From positions 682,001-746,000 of the forward strand of contig CAWDDH010000003.1 in NCBI GenBank assembly GCA_963801105.1: a stretch of 64,000 nt of DNA, given 5' to 3'. Under the pieces are notes generated by a model. That model ran no database searches and had not been told where the DNA came from. It worked only from the letters and a program-made list of their open reading frames with translations. Numbering within the stretch: position 1 is the first letter of the stretch; the number at the start of each line of letters is the position of its first letter. A program made the position numbers and the translations under genes. This stretch comes from JAENVU01 sp963801105. Lineage in GTDB: Bacteria; Actinomycetota; Acidimicrobiia; IMCC26256; JAENVU01. Shown in pieces: positions 18,807 through 27,190 of the stretch.

Positions 18807-20662
18807 TCGGGTCTCCCGCTCTCGGTGATACCGAGAGCGGATGGTCGCGCACCACCCAGGCCCGGCGCATCCTGGGGAGTGACATCGGCGAGGATCACCC
18901 CGACCGAGTCCGCATCGAGCGTCTCGTGCTCCAGGAGCGCCACGACGAGCCGGTCCAGGACGCCGCGGTACTGCGCGAGCAGGTCGCGGGCGCGTTCGTG
19001 CGCGGCGTCGATCAGCACCTGCACCTCGGCGTCGATCCGCGCGGCCACGGCGTCGGAGTAGTCGGGCGTGGACGCGAAGTCCCGGCCCAGGAACACCTCG
19101 CCCTGCTTCTGCCCGTAGCGCATGGGGCCGAGGACCTCGCTCATGCCGAACTCGGACACCATCTGCCGCGCGATCACGGTGGCACGGGCGATGTCGTCGG
19201 ACGCGCCCGTGGTCGGGTCGACGAAGACCAGCTCCTCCGCGGCGCGTCCGCCGAGCAGCATCGCGAGCTGGGCCTCGAGCTCGCTCCGGCGGACGAGGAA
19301 GCGGTCCTCGGACGGCAGCGAGAGCGTCGATCCGAGCGACTGACCACGCGGGATGATCGTGATCCGGTGGACCGGGTCGGTACCGGGGAGGGCGTGCCCG
19401 ACGATCGCGTGACCACCCTCGTGGTAGGCGATCACCCGTCGCTCGGCGTCGGAGAGGATGCGGCTGCGGCGCTCGGGTCCGGCGACGACGCGGTCGATCG
19501 CCTCCTCGAGCTGGGGCGTCCCGACCTGGGTGAGCCCGCGCCGGGTCGCGAGCAGCGCAGCCTCGTTGACGAGGTTCTCGAGGTCGGCGCCGGTGAACCC
19601 CGGGGTCCGGCGCGCGAGCGTCTCGAGGTCGACGCCGTCGGTGAGCGCGATCTTGCGGGCGTGCACGGCGAGGATGGCGCGGCGGCCGTCGAGGTCGGGC
19701 CGGTCCACCACGATCTGGCGGTCGAAGCGCCCGGGCCGCAGCAGGGCCGGGTCGAGGATGTCGGGGCGGTTGGTCGAGGCCAGCACGATCACCCCGGCGG
19801 TGGCGTCGAAGCCGTCCATCTCGACGAGCATCTGGTTGAGCGTCTGCTCCCGCTCGTCGTGCCCGCCGCCGACGCCCGCGCCGCGGTGACGGCCGACGGC
19901 GTCGAGCTCGTCGACGAAGACGATCGCGGGCGCTGCGTCCTTGGCCTGCTGGAAGAGCTTGCGCACCCGTGACGCGCCCACCCCCACGTACATCTCGACG
20001 AACTCGGAGCCCGAGAGCGAGAAGAACGGGACGCCCGCTTCACCGGCGACCGCGCGGGCGAGCAGCGTCTTGCCGGTGCCGGGAGGTCCGTAGAGGAGGA
20101 CACCCTTCGGGATACGCGCGCCCATGCGCTCGAACCGCGTGGGATCGGTGAGGAAGTCGCGGATCTCGGTGAGCTCCTCGACCGCCTCGGGCAGACCCGC
20201 GACGTCGGCGAAGGTGACGGTGGACGGCCGGACCGGCCTGCCGCCGCGCCCGACACCGAGGAGCCCGCGGCCGCCCTGGGTCTGGCGCAGGATCAACAGG
20301 ACGATCCCGCCGATGAACACGAACGGCAGCACCGCCAACCCGAGGGAGACGGCGCGGTTCTGATGCTGCTGGTCCACCGAGAAGCGGGTCACGCCGGCCT
20401 CGGTGATCGCCGTGGTGACGTCGGCGGTGGACTGACTCGGGAAGCTGACCCGGAACTCGCTGCCGTCGGTGAGCCGGCCGCGGAGCTCGTGGTCGGCGTC
20501 GAGGAGGGTCACCCGGGCGACGGCCCCCGCGTCGAGCCGCCGCTGGAAGGTCGTCAGGTCGAGCGAGGGAGGTGTGGACGGGCGTGGCCACCACACGAAC
20601 GCGGCCACGAGAAGCACCGCCATGACGCCCGTGAGACCCAGCACCCGTCGTCGACCAGCCAT
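18803..20662 (-). CDS. ftsH: ATP-dependent zinc metalloprotease FtsH
   Basis: A 619-residue membrane protease. Two transmembrane segments at about 7-24 and 104-126 flank a short extracytoplasmic domain. The AAA+ domain has Walker A GPPGTGKT (192-199), Walker B IVFVDELDA and the pore-loop region FVEMYVGVGASRVR. The zinc site HEGGH is at 414-418. A second gene for FtsH is common in actinobacteria, and this one is placed at the head of the folate genes, as in several relatives. Its C-terminus is short (GITESGRPE). It lies 95 bases after hpt. Confidence 0.97.
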   Translation of the reverse strand: MAGRRRVLGLTGVMAVLLVAAFVWWPRPSTPPSLDLTTFQRRLDAGAVARVTLLDADHELRGRLTDGSEFRVSFPSQSTADVTTAITEAGVTRFSVDQQHQNRAVSLGLAVLPFVFIGGIVLLILRQTQGGRGLLGVGRGGRPVRPSTVTFADVAGLPEAVEELTEIRDFLTDPTRFERMGARIPKGVLLYGPPGTGKTLLARAVAGEAGVPFFSLSGSEFVEMYVGVGASRVRKLFQQAKDAAPAIVFVDELDAVGRHRGAGVGGGHDEREQTLNQMLVEMDGFDATAGVIVLASTNRPDILDPALLRPGRFDRQIVVDRPDLDGRRAILAVHARKIALTDGVDLETLARRTPGFTGADLENLVNEAALLATRRGLTQVGTPQLEEAIDRVVAGPERRSRILSDAERRVIAYHEGGHAIVGHALPGTDPVHRITIIPRGQSLGSTLSLPSEDRFLVRRSELEAQLAMLLGGRAAEELVFVDPTTGASDDIARATVIARQMVSEFGMSEVLGPMRYGQKQGEVFLGRDFASTPDYSDAVAARIDAEVQVLIDAAHERARDLLAQYRGVLDRLVVALLEHETLDADSVGVILADVTPQDAPGLGGARPSALGITESGRPE

Positions 20663-20757
20663 GACCGCCCCTCCGGAGGGGCGTCAGGCTACCCGGATCG
20701 CCGAGAGTTCCCAAACCACTCGATTCGGGCATTCCTGGCCGGGACCGCGACTGCAGA

Positions 20758-21297
20758 TCAGGCGGTGTACTCCACCACGTGGTCGAGGTTGCGGTACCGC
20801 TCGGCGACGTCGAGGCCATAGCCGACGACGAACGTGGGCGGGATCGCGAACCCGACGTAGCGCAGGTCGGGGTCGCTCTTCTGCTGGCCCTCCTTCAGCA
20901 GGAGGGTGCACACCTCGAGCGAGGCCGGGTCGCGCGCGAGCAGCGTGCGGCGCAGGTACGCGAGGGTGAGCCCGGAGTCCACGATGTCCTCGACGATGAT
21001 CACGTCGCGGCCGTCGAGGTTGATGTCGAGGTCCTTGATGATGCGCACGACGCCGGACGACCGCGTTGCCGATCCGTAGGAGGAGACGGCCATGAAGTCG
21101 AACTCCACCGGTAGGTCGATGGCCCGGGAGAGGTCGCTCATGAACATGAACGCCCCCTTGAGGATCCCGACGAGGAGCGGTGCCCGACCCGCGTAGTCGG
21201 CGCTGATCCGCGCGCCGAGCTCGGCCACTCGCGTCTGGAGCACGTCGCTCGACACGACGACCGCCCCGAGGGGGGATCCGAGTGGCGGTTCGAGCAT
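20758..21297 (-). CDS. hpt: Hypoxanthine phosphoribosyltransferase
   Basis: A 179-residue purine salvage enzyme. The PRPP-binding loop is VIIVEDIVDSGLTLAYL, the N-terminal PPi loop is LLVGILKGAFMFMSDL, and FDFMAVSSYGSATRSSG and the C-terminal KSDPDLRYVGFAIPPTFVVGY (purine pocket) are typical. The ATG at 21297 begins five bases after the tilS stop, the classic tilS-hpt-ftsH order. A longer frame that seems to fuse it to tilS arises from the shift in tilS. Confidence 0.96.
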   Translation of the reverse strand: MLEPPLGSPLGAVVVSSDVLQTRVAELGARISADYAGRAPLLVGILKGAFMFMSDLSRAIDLPVEFDFMAVSSYGSATRSSGVVRIIKDLDINLDGRDVIIVEDIVDSGLTLAYLRRTLLARDPASLEVCTLLLKEGQQKSDPDLRYVGFAIPPTFVVGYGLDVAERYRNLDHVVEYTA

Positions 21298-21302
21298 GGC
21301 GG

Positions 21303-22206
21303 TCAACGTAGCGGCTCCCGCTGCTCGCGGCGGAGCCGTCCGCCCGATCGTCGCACCACCCGGCCTCCGGCGAGCTCGGCGCCCACCCGGGCGCCCCGGA
21401 CCACCTCCACGACCCTCTCGATCTCGCCCGCCGCGGGCGGAGGATTGCCGAGCCACCGGCGCAGTGCGCGGCGGGTGATCGGCAGCGGCGCCTCCTGCAG
21501 CGGCCCCACGGCCACGGTGTCGTCCGTCCGTGCCTCGCGCGAGCAACGCGTCGCCCAGCTCGTCGAGCAGATCTGACTCGGCCCGGACCACGTCGGCCTG
21601 CCGGGCGAGCACCGGCACGAGGTCGCGTTCGGATCCCTTCCCCAGCATCGGGAGCAGCTCGTGCCGCACCCAGGACCGCCGCCAGTGGGTGTCACGGTTG
21701 GTCGGGTCGTCGACCGTCGGCAACCCACGCGAGACCGCAACCGCTCGGACGTCGTCGCGGCGCAGGTGGAGCAGTGGTCGCACGATGTCGCCCCGGCGCG
21801 GCGCCATGCCCCCGAGCCCCGGCGTCGCCGCGCCGCGCATCAGGTTGAGCAGGACCGTCTCGGCCTGGTCGTCGGCGGTGTGTCCGACCAGGATCGCGGT
21901 CGCGCCGAGCTCCTCGCGTGCGACGCGGAGCGCGCCGTACCTCGCGTCGCGCGCCCGGGCCTCGAGGTTGCCGCCCGCGCCGATCGCGACCCGCATGCTG
22001 CGCCACCGGACCCCGAGCGCCGCGGCGACCGCGGCAACCACGTCGGCGTCGGCCGCGCTGTCCGGCCGCAGCCCGTGATCGACGTGCACGGCCACCGGGT
22101 CGAGCGCGGCCTCGGCCGCGAGCACGAGCAACGCGACCGAATCGGGGCCGCCGGAGCACGCCACCACCACCGGACCGGTGAGATCGCTGAAGTCCGCGGC
22201 GATCAT
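21303..22206 (-). CDS. tilS: tRNA(Ile)-lysidine synthase, interrupted by one frameshift
   Basis: About 300 residues once the shift is repaired. The enzyme modifies C34 of the AUA-reading tRNA-Ile to lysidine and is normally essential. The PP-loop is SGGPDSVA near the N-terminus, with HVDHGLRPDSA, ILVGHTADDQAETVLLNLMR and WRRSWVRHELLPML following. Near 21534-21544 the frame slips: the N-terminal frame ends in ALLAR and the rest (EARTDDTVAVGPLQEAPLPI) continues one base over, consistent with one added base. After that the protein ends normally (PPAAGEIERVVEVVRGA). As the gene is essential in most bacteria, I favour a sequence error. Confidence 0.85.
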
Positions 22207-22221
22207 GCGTCGTACGGTGGC

Positions 22222-23172
22222 TCAGCCGGCGACGCGTGCGCCGACCCGGGAGAGCCAGTCCTCCGGGGCGGCGAACTCGGGAAGGGTCGGCAGGAACTCG
22301 GGTCCCTGCCACGCGGCGTCGAGCGCCCGGAAGCCGGCCCGCTCGGTGACGGCGTCGACGAACGCCTCTCCCACCTCGTACTGGCGCATCTTCATCTCCA
22401 GCCCGAGGAGTCGGTGGAGCAGCGCGGTCATGCCGCGGGTCGTGCGGCGCGCCGAGAGCACCGCCGCCATCCTCGCCTGACCGTCGACCATCTGCGCGCC
22501 GAGCTGGTTCATCACCGCGTTGCCGTGGCCCTCGAGCAGCGACATCAGGGCCTGGACCCGGTCCATCGCCACACGTTGCGCGTCGGTGGCGAACAGGCCG
22601 ACGATCCCGCGCTCGTCGACCGGGTTGCGACCCGACGCGACGGCCTCGGCGGCGCGGCCGGCCGCGGCGACGAGCAGGCGCGGGTCGGGCTCGATTCCAC
22701 CGACGAGCTCGTGCACCTGGCCGAGGAAGTAGTCCCGCAGCCAGGGGACGCCGGTGAACTGCGCGCGATGGGTGACCTCGTGCAGCGCGATCCAGAGCCG
22801 GAACTCGCGCGGGCGGAACGCGTAGCGCTTCTCGAGGGCGAGCACGTTCGCGCCGACGTAGTACACACGGTCGGCGTCGGACCCTCCGGTGTCGTCCGGG
22901 ACGAGCAGATCGTACTGCCCGAGCACGCGCTGGGCGACGTAGCCGAGCAGGACGCCGAGCTCGGTGCCCGCGACGCGGCGACCGACGGGCGCGAGCGGGC
23001 TGCGCGCCATCTTGTCGGCCATGCGCTCGGTGAGCGGGGCGAGCATCGTGCGCATCGACCGCACATTGGCGCCGACCCAACCCCCGCGGTCAACGACCTC
23101 CGCGGTCGCGGGATCGGGAGCGACGAGACCGGTGAACTCCGCCACCGCCTGCTCGGCCCGCGCCGTGGCCAC
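22222..23172 (-). CDS. DUF2342 zinc-dependent metalloprotease, F420-associated family
   Basis: 316 residues from the GTG at 23172. The zincin motif HEVTH lies in FRLWIALHEVTHRAQFTGVP, and the surrounding blocks (GANVLALEKRYAFRPREFRL, ALMSLLEGHGNAVMNQLG) define DUF2342, also described as F420-biosynthesis-associated. The same open frame continues upstream to about 23314 and encodes VDWRLAERIARGIAGRHAL and SGSYLASSLQPDFAV, which looks like the family's true N-terminus, but this stretch has no ATG, GTG or TTG. Either a base is wrong near 23300 or an unusual start is used, so the protein is probably about 45 residues longer. Substrate unknown. Confidence 0.85.
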   Translation of the reverse strand: MATARAEQAVAEFTGLVAPDPATAEVVDRGGWVGANVRSMRTMLAPLTERMADKMARSPLAPVGRRVAGTELGVLLGYVAQRVLGQYDLLVPDDTGGSDADRVYYVGANVLALEKRYAFRPREFRLWIALHEVTHRAQFTGVPWLRDYFLGQVHELVGGIEPDPRLLVAAAGRAAEAVASGRNPVDERGIVGLFATDAQRVAMDRVQALMSLLEGHGNAVMNQLGAQMVDGQARMAAVLSARRTTRGMTALLHRLLGLEMKMRQYEVGEAFVDAVTERAGFRALDAAWQGPEFLPTLPEFAAPEDWLSRVGARVAG

Positions 23173-23314
23173 GGCAAAGTCGGGTTGCAGGGACGACGCG
23201 AGGTAGCTCCCGGAGAGGGCGTGACGCCCGGCGATCCCGCGAGCGATGCGCTCGGCGAGGCGCCAATCGACGGGCTCGGGTCCCTGTTCGCCCCGGGCCG
23301 CGGTCGGCGCCGTG

Positions 23315-23521
23315 TCAGCGACCCCGGTGCTTCAGCCGCCACACCTTGCGGTAATAGGTGAGGGGCATCACGACGAGAAGGACGAGGAGGGCGCTGCCGA
23401 ACATCGCCAGCGCGATCCAGTAGTGCCACGGCTCGGCGGCGTTGTTGTCGCACCCGGCCGCGAACACGGCGATGAAGGCGACGAGCAGGACGTTACGGAT
23501 CGACGAAGGCAGCTTGGTCAC
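23315..23521 (-). CDS. Small membrane lipoprotein-like protein
   Basis: A 68-residue protein starting with GTG at 23521. A signal segment (NVLLVAFIAVFAAGC) ends in a possible lipobox AAGC with Cys23, then NNAAEPWHYWIALAMFGSAL leads into a second transmembrane helix (about 35-57) and a basic tail (YYRKVWRLKHRGR). It ends where the DUF2342 coding sequence seems to begin. Similar tiny proteins occur in actinobacteria beside SigR genes, but I do not know a function. Confidence 0.65.
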   Translation of the reverse strand: MTKLPSSIRNVLLVAFIAVFAAGCDNNAAEPWHYWIALAMFGSALLVLLVVMPLTYYRKVWRLKHRGR

Positions 23522-23624
23522 GCCGGCAGGCTCCTGGATCGGTGAGGCCCGGTCATCGTAGAGGGCGCCGCGGCCCCGTCCCCAACTTCTGGCTCCCGGA
23601 GCCGCCACGGCCCGACCACCCGCG

Positions 23625-23846
23625 TCATTCGAGGCCGAGCGCCTCGCCGATCCGGCGCCGGAGTGACGCCGGCGCCTCCTCGGCACACGAGACGGCGATG
23701 ACCCGCCGGATCTCCAACTCGAAGGTGAAGCCCTCAGCACAGGGTGGACAGTCATCGAGGTGGCGCTGGATCGCGCGCCGCTTCCACACCGTCATCTCGC
23801 CATCCAGATAGTGGTACACGCGATGCATTGCGCCGTCACAGTCCAT
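23625..23846 (-). CDS. Zinc-binding anti-sigma factor, RsrA-like
   Basis: A 73-residue ZAS-domain protein. MDCDGAMHRVYHYLDGEMT supplies the first part and HLDDCPPC supplies the HxxxCxxC zinc ligands, followed by FTFELEIRRVIAVSCAEEAP. This matches RsrA, the redox-sensitive anti-sigma factor of SigR, in which thiol oxidation releases zinc and frees the sigma factor. It begins 13 bases after the sigma gene ends. Confidence 0.88.
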   Translation of the reverse strand: MDCDGAMHRVYHYLDGEMTVWKRRAIQRHLDDCPPCAEGFTFELEIRRVIAVSCAEEAPASLRRRIGEALGLE

Positions 23847-23859
23847 CGTGCTCCGGTTC

Positions 23860-24444
23860 CTATCCCCCCGCGGGCGACGACCCGCTCGGCACCAGCCCTC
23901 GCTCCACGGCGAGATTCCACAACCGCCGTTGGAGCTGCTTTCTTCCCCGATGCAACCGGCTCATCACGGTTCCGATCGGTACCTCGGTGATCTCGGCGAT
24001 CTCCTTGTACGAGAAGCCCTCGACGTCGGCCAGCAGCACCGCGATGCGGAACTGCTCCGGAAGATCCTCGAGCGCCTGCTTGATGGACTCCTCCGGGATC
24101 GAGTCCAGGACCTCCATCTCGGGCCCCCGCTCCGCGTCGACGGCCTCGAGGCCGCCGATCTTGCGGTAGAGCGAGAAGTCCTCCATGTCGTCGAGCGCTT
24201 CCTGCTGCGGCCGCCGCTTCTTCGCCCGGTACATGTTGATGAACGTGTTGGTGAGGATCTTGTAGAGCCACGCCTTGAGGTTCGTGCCGTCCTGGAACCC
24301 TCCGAAGCCGCGGTACGCGCGGAGGTACGTCTCCTGGACGAGGTCCTCCGCGTCGGACGGGTTGCGCGTCATGCGCAGGGCGGCGGTGTAGAGCCCGTGC
24401 ATGAACGGCATCGCCAGCTCGGCGAACTCGGCTTGATCGGCCAC
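23860..24444 (-). CDS. sigR: ECF sigma factor, SigR/SigH type
   Basis: A 194-residue ECF sigma factor. Region 2 contains PSDAEDLVQETYLRAYRGFG and DGTNLKAWLYKILTNTFINMY, and region 4 contains LPEQFRIAVLLADVEGFSYK with the helix-turn-helix EIAEITEVPIGTVMSRLHRG. The YRKIGGLEAVDAE linker and neighbouring RsrA-like gene put it in the SigR (ECF12) group that answers disulphide stress in actinobacteria. The 83-base gap to the divergent GNAT should hold its promoter; I saw a GGAAC element but no convincing SigR site, so autoregulation is not shown. Confidence 0.92.
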   Translation of the reverse strand: MADQAEFAELAMPFMHGLYTAALRMTRNPSDAEDLVQETYLRAYRGFGGFQDGTNLKAWLYKILTNTFINMYRAKKRRPQQEALDDMEDFSLYRKIGGLEAVDAERGPEMEVLDSIPEESIKQALEDLPEQFRIAVLLADVEGFSYKEIAEITEVPIGTVMSRLHRGRKQLQRRLWNLAVERGLVPSGSSPAGG

Positions 24445-24527
24445 GGGGGGACACTACCCAGTTCCGGCCGAAGCACCCGGTGCGGTATCCACCACCCGGG
24501 GGGTGGGTCGCGAGGGAGAATCCCCGC

Positions 24528-25067
24528 ATGTGGCGCGGCATGCGACTGACCGACGGTGTCGTCGAGCTCCGGTCGCCCCGCCGCTCGGACGCGGACGACC
24601 TCCACCACGCCGTCCGCGAGTCGTTGCCCGAACTGCTGCCGTGGATGGCCTGGGCCCACCCCGGCTACTCCGACATCGAAGCCGGCGAGTGGGTCCGCCG
24701 TGCGGGCCGCGCGTTCGCGGACGGGCTCGAGTTCCAGTTCGTCGCCCGTGAGGTCGCGACCGGCGACCTGCTCGGCACGGTCGGAGTCAACAGCATCGAC
24801 CGGCTGAACCGCTGGGCGAACCTCGGCTACTGGCTGCGCACCAGCCACTGGGGCCGAGGGCTCGCGACCCGCTGCGCCCGGCTCGTGGTCGACTTCGGCT
24901 TCAGCGAGCTCGACCTGGGCCGGATCGAGATCCTCGCGGCGGTGGAGAACCGCCGCAGCCAGGGGGTCGCGGACCGACTCGGTGCCCTACGCGAGGGGGT
25001 TCTGCGGCGCCGACTCCGGGTGGGCGACGACGTGCAGGACGCCGTCGTCTTCTCGATCATCCGGTAG
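24528..25067 (+). CDS. GNAT-family N-acetyltransferase (RimJ/RimL type)
   Basis: A 179-residue acetyl-CoA-dependent transferase. It has the RimL-like start GVVELRSPRRSDADDLHHAV, and the acetyl-CoA pocket region NLGYWLRTSHWGRGLATRCA, containing the loop W-G-R-G-L-A. FGFSELDLGRIEILAAVENR and DRLGALREGVLRRRLRV complete the fold. ATG at 24528 follows a GAGGGAGAA ribosome site; an upstream in-frame start adds 16 residues without such a site. The RimJ/L group includes ribosomal-protein N-terminal acetylases, but the target here is unknown. Its 3' end overlaps the convergent gene by 11 bases. Confidence 0.87.
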   Translation: MWRGMRLTDGVVELRSPRRSDADDLHHAVRESLPELLPWMAWAHPGYSDIEAGEWVRRAGRAFADGLEFQFVAREVATGDLLGTVGVNSIDRLNRWANLGYWLRTSHWGRGLATRCARLVVDFGFSELDLGRIEILAAVENRRSQGVADRLGALREGVLRRRLRVGDDVQDAVVFSIIR

Positions 25068-26503
25068 CGGTCACGAGGTTCCACTCGCCCACCGGCGTCT
25101 CGCCCGGGAGACCCTGGTCCGATCCCCGGTGGACGGCGAAGCCGACGGGAGCGGCCAGGCGCGTGCCGATCCCGGTCGTCGGGTCGATCACCCACAGCTG
25201 CGGTCCCCGCCGGTACAGGATCGTTCCGTCGGCCAGCCACACCGGGACGTTGGGTGCGGTTCCACGCGTGATACGCACACCGTCGCCCGCGCCCTGGAGG
25301 AGGTCCCGCCCGAGGTCCTCGAGGGTCCGGACCACGCCCGTGCCGAGCTCGAGCACCCGGAGCGCACCGTCGCTCACGTACGCGAGCTGCGTTCTGTCGG
25401 GGTTGAACGTCGGTCCGACGACGAGCCCACCGGTCGGCATGAACGTCGTGCACCCGCTGGCTCCGCCGAGGAGCGCGGTGGGGCAGGTGACGATCGTGTC
25501 GCCCGGTCCCGCACCGCTGTCCGCAACGATCGCGACCGAGGTCCCGTCGGGCGAGAACGCCGACCAGGCCGCGGGGTACCTGGCATCAGCGCCGGTGGAC
25601 GTCGCGAGCTCGCGTGCGCCGATCTGCATCAGGTGACTCGCGTCGACCTCCACCCTCACGAGTCGGATCGTCGAGCCGTCGACGACGAGCACCTTGTGCC
25701 CGTCCGGACTCCACGCGGCGAGTTGCCCCGCGGCGACGTTCGTCGACCGCCCACCCGCGGCCGGCACGGTGCGGGCCGACCAGACCGACCGCCCGCTCCC
25801 GGTGATCGTGGGCGAGGAGCTGTACCCGACGGTCGCGCCGTCGGGCGACCACGCGACCGTGGCGATCTGCGTCCCGCCCGGCACGATCTCGCGTGGGTCG
25901 TGGCCGGGATCGACCACGTACACCCCGCCACCGCTGGAGCCGCAGCACGCCCCGGCGATCGCGAGCCGGTGGCCCGTCGGCGACCAGGAGTACCGGTTGT
26001 CCATGCCCTCGAGCGCCCGCGCCCCGGAGCCGTCGGCCCGGGTGAGCCAGGTGGTGTAGTCCTCGTAGCCGGGCGCGTCCCGCACGCTGAACGCGAGCCA
26101 CTGCCCGTCGGCGGACCAGGCGAACCCGCTCGCGTCGCCGGCACGCGTGAGCTGCGCGCGCGGTGTGCCGGTCGCCGTCGACCACGTAGGCACGGCTCCC
26201 AGACACGAACGCGAGCCGGCCGCTGCGGATCGCATCGAGCGTGACCGTCGGGCCGTCCGGGAACGTCGCGATCGCCGCGTGACTCGGCGGCCCGGCGCGC
26301 ACCACCACGGCGCGGTCGTCGCGGAGAGCGAGCGACACCACCAGCGCGACCACCACCGCCGCCGCGACCGCGACGGAGCCCGCCCGCACCGCCTGCCGGC
26401 GCGGCGCGCCCGACGCCGCGAGGATCGCATCGAGCCGGTCCGGGACCGGGGTGGCCTCGGCCACCTCGCGGAACGTGTCGCGGAGCTGCGTCTCGATCGT
26501 CAT
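25057..26503 (-). CDS. Membrane-anchored beta-propeller protein (frameshifted)
   Basis: About 481 residues after repair. The N-terminus (MTIETQLRDTFREVAEATPV) is cytoplasmic and is followed by a transmembrane helix (VAVAAAVVVALVVSLAL). Outside are repeated TolB/PD40-type blades such as ASGFAWSADGQWLAFSVRD, TVAWSPDGATVGYSSS and AAWSPDGHKVLVVDG. Near 26160 the frame slips: the GDR ending is followed one base over by TPRAQLTRAGDASGFAWS, consistent with one added C. Its ATG overlaps the stop of the sigma gene (ATGA). This coupling and topology suggest a membrane-bound anti-sigma or sensor partner of the sigma factor (inference). Confidence 0.8.
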
Positions 26504-27011
26504 GGCTCGATCTCCAACCTGAGGCGCGCGAGCGCGCGATGGACAAGGGACGCGACGGTGCCGACCCGGCATCCGAGAAGCGCGGCGATCTCGGCGTCGG
26601 GCAGGTCCTGGTAGAACCGGAGGACGAGCGCGGCCCGCTCGCGGTACCGGAGCCGACCCACCGCGTCGAGCAGCTCCCGGGCGTCGAGCGACGACACCTC
26701 GGGCGTCAGGAGGGGGCTGGTCCGCCGCTCGAGCGCCCGGCGGCGATGGTGGGCCCTGCAGCCGTTGACCACGGCCTGACGCAGGTAGGCGTCGGGCATG
26801 CCGCACACTCGACCATTGCCGGTGCACGTGGAGGAAGGCGTCCTGGACCACATCGGCGGCGACCTCGGGGGAGCCCACGAGGAGGCGGGCGAGGCGGACC
26901 ATGGGGGCGAAGGCGCCGCGCGTAGAGGTCCTCGAGGGAGTCCCCGGGCGCCACGTCGTCGTCGCTCGTGCCCACGCCCCGCTCCCCGACTCCCGCGCTC
27001 CCGTTCCCCAC
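26500..27011 (-). CDS. ECF sigma factor (two frameshifts)
   Basis: About 169 residues after two single-base repairs, near 26915 and 26807. The pieces read GDSLEDLY, then APMVRLARLLVGSPEVAADV and VQDAFLHVHRQW (region 2), then DAYLRQAVVNGCRAHHRRRA and LRYRERAALVLRFYQDLPDA with EIAALLGCRVGTVASLVHRA (region 4). Both shifts fit one extra base. The likely start is the GTG at 27011. Without repair it would look like three unrelated ORFs. It resembles the SigE-like group paired with beta-propeller or WD40 proteins in actinobacteria. Confidence 0.8.
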
Positions 27012-27133
27012 GTCGATGAGATGCCCGAGCGGACCAGAACCTTGCCGATCGGGTTCGTTGCCGTCAGATCGGGGTTCGAGGCAACGCCGCCTCGCCCGCG
27101 GGTGTGTGGGGCGCGCCCACTGCGATCGTCACG

Positions 27134-27172
27134 AGCCGCCGACCCGGGATTCTTCCTCCCGGGTCGGCGGCT
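27134..27172 (-). terminator. Strong hairpin terminator after the TIG/Calx-beta gene
   Basis: A perfect 16-bp inverted repeat, AGCCGCCGACCCGGGA with its complement, and a 7-base loop (TTCTTCC). It starts 19 bases beyond the stop at 27191-27193 and has no T-tract, which is usual in GC-rich genomes. It separates the surface-protein gene from the sigma operon. Confidence 0.8.
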
Positions 27173-27190
27173 CGGACGGAGACGTTCAGG

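Noticed and set aside
21303..22206. Programmed frameshift in tilS
   Set aside because: No slippery sequence or downstream structure is evident and tilS does not use frameshifting in known bacteria; single added bases occur widely in this window.
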